From NCBI GenBank assembly GCA_944380415.1, contig CALWHN010000007.1:1-39767 (forward strand): a stretch of 39,767 nt of DNA, written 5' to 3'. Made by a program: the position numbers and the translations under genes. The notes under the pieces were generated by a model that was not told where the DNA came from, did not search any database, and was given only the letters and a program-made list of their open reading frames with translations. This DNA comes from an uncultured Clostridia bacterium. GTDB taxonomy: Bacteria > Bacillota > Clostridia > Christensenellales > UBA1242. Within the stretch, counting starts at the first letter, position 1. Every line of letters starts with the position of its first letter. Positions 37,095 through 39,767 of the stretch are shown here, piece by piece.

Positions 37095-37541
37095 CTAAAT
37101 AAAAAGATAGATAAGCCCAACAACGGCGCTTGCTAAAACGCCAATTACAATAACCGGCCCAGCAATTGAAAACATCTTTACGCAAAGGCCAAAAATTATT
37201 CCCTCGTTTTTGTAGTCCATAGCCGGGCTTGTAATTGAATTTGAAAATCCAGTTATTGGAACAATTGAGCCCGCGCCGGCAAAGGCGCCAATTCTGTCAT
37301 AAACACCAATTCCTGTCAGAAGTGACGCAATGAAAATTAAAATAATTGAAATGTAGGCTGAGACCATGCTTCCAGAAAGGTCCGGCCAAATTGCCCTAAT
37401 CCCATCTCCAATTCCCTGGCCTATCATGCAGATGACGCCTCCAACCCAAAAGGCGTTGAACAGCGTTGGCCAGCTTCTTGTCTTTGGAATTTTTTGTTTT
37501 ACATATTCGTTATATTTTTTGTTTCTATCCTTATAGTTCAT
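37095..37541 (-). CDS. spoVAC: Stage V sporulation protein AC
   Basis: A 148-residue integral membrane protein with about four helices and family phrases such as NAFWVGGVICMIGQ and GAGSIVPITGFSNSI. SpoVAC is thought to act as the mechanosensitive or dipicolinate-conducting channel of the spore inner membrane. The start is the ATG at 37541, behind AAAGGAGAGG; an upstream in-frame ATG would add 18 residues without a ribosome binding site. It is the first gene of spoVAC-spoVAD-spoVAE. I could not identify a convincing sigma-G promoter in 37542-37657, only a CATACCC that partly resembles a -10 element. Confidence 0.95.
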   Translation of the reverse strand: MNYKDRNKKYNEYVKQKIPKTRSWPTLFNAFWVGGVICMIGQGIGDGIRAIWPDLSGSMVSAYISIILIFIASLLTGIGVYDRIGAFAGAGSIVPITGFSNSITSPAMDYKNEGIIFGLCVKMFSIAGPVIVIGVLASAVVGLIYLFI

Positions 37542-37632
37542 TTTCCTCTCCTTTGCCTTTTGGGTATGTTGTGCAAAAACAAAAAAATTAACCAAAAACG
37601 GATATTTTCAAAAAAAACTAACACAATAAAGC

Positions 37633-37638
37633 TATAAA
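37633..37638 (+). promoter_or_regulatory. Possible -10 element of the lipoprotein gene
   Basis: TATAAA is placed about 14 bases before the GGAGG Shine-Dalgarno of the gene at 37658. No good -35 is seen in the A-rich sequence upstream. Confidence 0.3.
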
Positions 37639-37657
37639 CAGCTAATTTGGAGGTTTT

Positions 37658-39550
37658 ATGAAAAAATTTTTAATGGGCCTTTCAATTGCCCTTTGCGCAA
37701 TTCTAACCCTTGGCCTTGCAGGATGTGGGGCTTCAAACTCCTCGCTTTCCTACACGTTAAATTATAATCTAGATAAGCTTACAAGCGCCTTAGAACAAAC
37801 CAAGGACGTTGAAAGCGAAGAAATCATAATTCCAGAGCTCTATTCCCTTGAAACCCCTTCGCAAAACACCTTGCAAGCGCCGTTTGCTCAAAGCGAAAAT
37901 CAAGAGTTTAACAAAATAAATCCGCTTGATGAAAATCTTCCGGAAAATCAGGCTACTTATGCAAACGAAATAACGGGCTCAAATCAAAACACAATTCCAA
38001 GCCTTAACAAACAAATTGTTTCAAAAGAAGAGATCGTTAAAGAAGGAAACAAACTAAAAGAAAATTTGCAAAGAAAGATTAAAAATCCTCTTTTTGCCTC
38101 GCCAGTTTCCAATTTGACAGGAGGAAGATATATTCCTCGAAGAATTTCAAACCAACCATCAAGCCAAAACTACAACTCATATTTAAACAAGGTTGAAGAT
38201 CTTTACCTGATGATTGATGACGCCGTTGCATTGAACCAAGATGTTAGAAGTTGCCGAAAGCAAATTCAAACATGCTGTGACACGTTAAAAGTCATTTCAA
38301 AGCAATTGAAAGCAAACGAAGCTGAACTTTCACAAGACCAAATTAAAAATGCAAACTCGCTTTTAAAGGAACTTGGAAGGCTTGTCAACAGAATTGTTGA
38401 CACCAGAAACGACGTTTCCAACTGTGCGAAAGAAATTTCTTCAAACAAATCGCTAAGCGGCGGAATTGAACCAATAAGCTCCAAATATGTAACACTTGTA
38501 AATTGCCTTGACAACAGGCTTACGGACTATCAAAATATCTTGGCCGTTCTATTAGAACTTCAATCCATTTTAACAAACACAGAACAAAATTTAGGCAACA
38601 GCTCTCTTGACAATTTAAAAGATATAATTAACAACAACACAAATTGTTTAAAAGATGAAAATGGAGTTTGTTACTACCAAGATGAGAATGGAAAATATTA
38701 TTCTCTTACAACTGACGGTCAAAAAGAATATATTTCTGAAGAAAAACTTGAAAATTTGATGAATTTAAATAGACCAATGATTCAACCAAGGGAAATTGTT
38801 GACTATGACTCAAAAGAAAATTCCGAGTTTTCTGAAAAAAAAGGAAACCTTGACACATATAACACCCCAACAGTTAAACCAAACATAATCAACAAAAAGA
38901 AACCAAATCAACCTGCAAACAACAATTTAAACAATGAAAGCAACAATCCAAGCGAAAATAATAACGCAAATAATGGCGCAAATTATATTAACAACACAAA
39001 CAATCAACAAACCATGCCACAAGCTCCTGTTCAGCCTCTTCCTAACACAAACACCTATGGCTATCCTCAAGTTGGCTATGGGTATGGATATGGAACAGGC
39101 GTTGGAACTGGAGTTGGAATTGGAGCCGGAGTCCCAGGAATTGGCGCAGGAGTTGGAATTGGAGGCGCGGCCTATCCAGGAGTTCACAACTATGAAAACG
39201 GAACGGTAAACCCATATCGCAACACAGACACATACAAGCTTCCATCTTCAAACATAATAAAGAGCGATCCAGTTAAAGCTGAGAACATCGACCTTTTGCA
39301 AAAGCCCCTTCCAAACGAAAGAAGGCAAGATTTTAAAAGCTTTTCAGCAATAACTCCAGCGCAAGAAAATGAAAACAAGGAAGAAGAGCTTTTAGAAACA
39401 GAAACCAAGCCAACAAAACAAGAAAATTTTGTTGAAATTAATCCCCAAGATTCAACCCAAATTAAAACGGAAACAATAACTAAATACAACGAAACAAATA
39501 CAAATCCAATAAAAGAAGAACCGTCAGAAAATCAAGAAACAGCAGCATAA
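37658..39550 (+). CDS. Large cysteine-containing lipoprotein of unknown function
   Basis: A 630-residue lipoprotein: a lipobox LAGC places the lipid-bearing cysteine at residue 23. I do not recognise the family. After an acidic linker comes a predominantly helical region (about 175-325) with several cysteines (SCRKQIQTCC, NCAKE, VNCLDN). A short CYYQDENGKYYSLTTDG segment follows, then an N-rich linker (about 405-455), a glycine-rich run of GYGYG/GVGIGAG repeats (about 467-507) and an acidic, Q/E/T-rich tail. GGAGG lies five bases before the ATG. It is divergent from spoVAC, and a terminator follows. A role in spore or envelope assembly is possible from position only. Confidence 0.85.
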   Translation: MKKFLMGLSIALCAILTLGLAGCGASNSSLSYTLNYNLDKLTSALEQTKDVESEEIIIPELYSLETPSQNTLQAPFAQSENQEFNKINPLDENLPENQATYANEITGSNQNTIPSLNKQIVSKEEIVKEGNKLKENLQRKIKNPLFASPVSNLTGGRYIPRRISNQPSSQNYNSYLNKVEDLYLMIDDAVALNQDVRSCRKQIQTCCDTLKVISKQLKANEAELSQDQIKNANSLLKELGRLVNRIVDTRNDVSNCAKEISSNKSLSGGIEPISSKYVTLVNCLDNRLTDYQNILAVLLELQSILTNTEQNLGNSSLDNLKDIINNNTNCLKDENGVCYYQDENGKYYSLTTDGQKEYISEEKLENLMNLNRPMIQPREIVDYDSKENSEFSEKKGNLDTYNTPTVKPNIINKKKPNQPANNNLNNESNNPSENNNANNGANYINNTNNQQTMPQAPVQPLPNTNTYGYPQVGYGYGYGTGVGTGVGIGAGVPGIGAGVGIGGAAYPGVHNYENGTVNPYRNTDTYKLPSSNIIKSDPVKAENIDLLQKPLPNERRQDFKSFSAITPAQENENKEEELLETETKPTKQENFVEINPQDSTQIKTETITKYNETNTNPIKEEPSENQETAA

Positions 39551-39555
39551 CAATT

Positions 39556-39581
39556 AAAAAACTGGAAATTTCCAGTTTTTT
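39556..39581 (+). terminator. Intrinsic terminator of the lipoprotein gene
   Basis: AAAAAACTGGAAA pairs with TTTCCAGTTTTT, followed by more pyrimidine-rich sequence, just after the stop. The stem is nearly loopless, and its flanks could also work on the other strand. Confidence 0.7.
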
Positions 39582-39667
39582 CTTTCCTCCTCCTAAGATT
39601 AACCCGCCAAGCCATAAAAGCGAAAAGGCGTTTTCGTGCTTTTTGCCGGTCGTAGGTTCTTTTATTA

Positions 39668-39696
39668 TAAAAAACTGCGCCCCAAGCGCAGTTTTT
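39668..39696. terminator. Bidirectional intrinsic terminator
   Basis: AAAAACTGCGC and GCGCAGTTTTT form a strong stem around a short C-rich loop. On the minus strand it lies immediately after a possible stop codon at 39695-39697. Confidence 0.75.
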
Positions 39697-39766
39697 AACG
39701 GCCGTTTAAGATTTCTCTTTCTTTTTTCTTGGTAAAAATACTATTAACAGAAAATCTATTTAAAAC
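39695..39766 (-). CDS. Possible C-terminal fragment of a minus-strand gene
   Basis: On the minus strand an open frame enters from the right edge and ends in TAA at 39695-39697, giving 23 codons that close with a basic tail (FTKKKEREILNGR). A strong terminator begins at the stop codon, which is what makes it credible. There is too little sequence to name it. Confidence 0.35.
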   Translation of the reverse strand, partial: VLNRFSVNSIFTKKKEREILNGR

Positions 39767-39767
39767 C

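Noticed and set aside
37542..37657. Sigma-G promoter for spoVAC
   Set aside because: CATACCC partly matches the -10 consensus, but no suitable -35 lies at the right distance.
39590..39660. Complete tRNA or integration site near the right edge
   Set aside because: Only scattered tRNA-like words are present; stems do not pair and the T arm is cut short.
1..39767. CRISPR arrays, insertion sequences, prophage genes or defence islands
   Set aside because: No regularly spaced direct repeats, transposase, integrase, phage structural or restriction genes were seen; the gene content is chromosomal housekeeping, sporulation and surface proteins.

Overview
The window is AT-rich bacterial chromosome from an endospore-forming Bacillota (Firmicutes), most likely an uncultured clostridial lineage. 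The support is a set of sporulation genes (spoIIE, a spoIIQ-type M23 protein, spoVAC-spoVAD-spoVAE), infC-rpmI-rplT preceded by an L20-type leader with an attenuator, a single long Rel protein, ComF and RecD2. I see no phage, insertion sequence, integrase or CRISPR array. TGA acts as a stop (spoVAE and the gene at 31212 end in it), so the standard bacterial code applies.

Layout. 1-3.2 kb: a Nudix hydrolase, a DUF1846 protein, an inositol-monophosphatase-family enzyme and a 52-aa YjzC-like protein. 3.2-4.4 kb: a secreted protein of unknown function whose promoter spacer is almost pure G. 4.4-10.8 kb: a tightly overlapping uvrB-uvrA-uvrC excision-repair operon; UvrC lacks its C-terminal helix-hairpin-helix. 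10.8-13.6 kb, minus strand: an M16 peptidase, tRNA-Lys(UUU), rplT, rpmI and infC (AUU start) behind the L20 leader. 13.6-22.4 kb: one 2918-residue secreted, membrane-anchored Ig-like surface protein, over a fifth of the window. 22.6-28.9 kb, minus strand: spoIIE, hup (HU), a SERCA-type calcium ATPase and comF. 28.9-31.1 kb: recD2, full length but broken by one in-frame TGA. 31.2-33.5 kb, plus strand: a glycerol-1-phosphate-dehydrogenase-like protein that appears to have lost its metal ligands, a small membrane protein and the SpoIIQ-like protein. 33.5-37.6 kb, minus strand: a Rel protein with a ruined hydrolase half, then spoVAE, spoVAD and spoVAC. 37.6-39.6 kb: a large cysteine-containing lipoprotein divergent from spoVAC. 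The last 70 bases may hold the C-terminus of a minus-strand gene.

How the genes work together. UvrA, UvrB and UvrC form the nucleotide-excision system, with RecD2 as a nearby helicase (probably inactive here). SpoIIE activates the forespore sigma-F pathway, the SpoIIQ-like protein belongs to the forespore-mother cell channel, and SpoVAC/D/E take part in dipicolinate movement. Rel makes the alarmone (p)ppGpp.

The most striking window-wide signal is at translation starts. Eight genes at the head of transcription units lack a Shine-Dalgarno sequence and instead carry a -10-like hexamer (TAAAAT, TATACT, TATTAT, TATAAC or AATAAT) ending exactly 6-7 bases before the start codon, as expected for leaderless mRNAs. 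Other genes, particularly those inside operons, mostly keep clear Shine-Dalgarno sequences. Other items worth attention are the hydrolase-dead Rel, the nonsense codon in recD2, the G-tract promoter, the apparent pseudoenzyme at 31212 and the giant surface protein.
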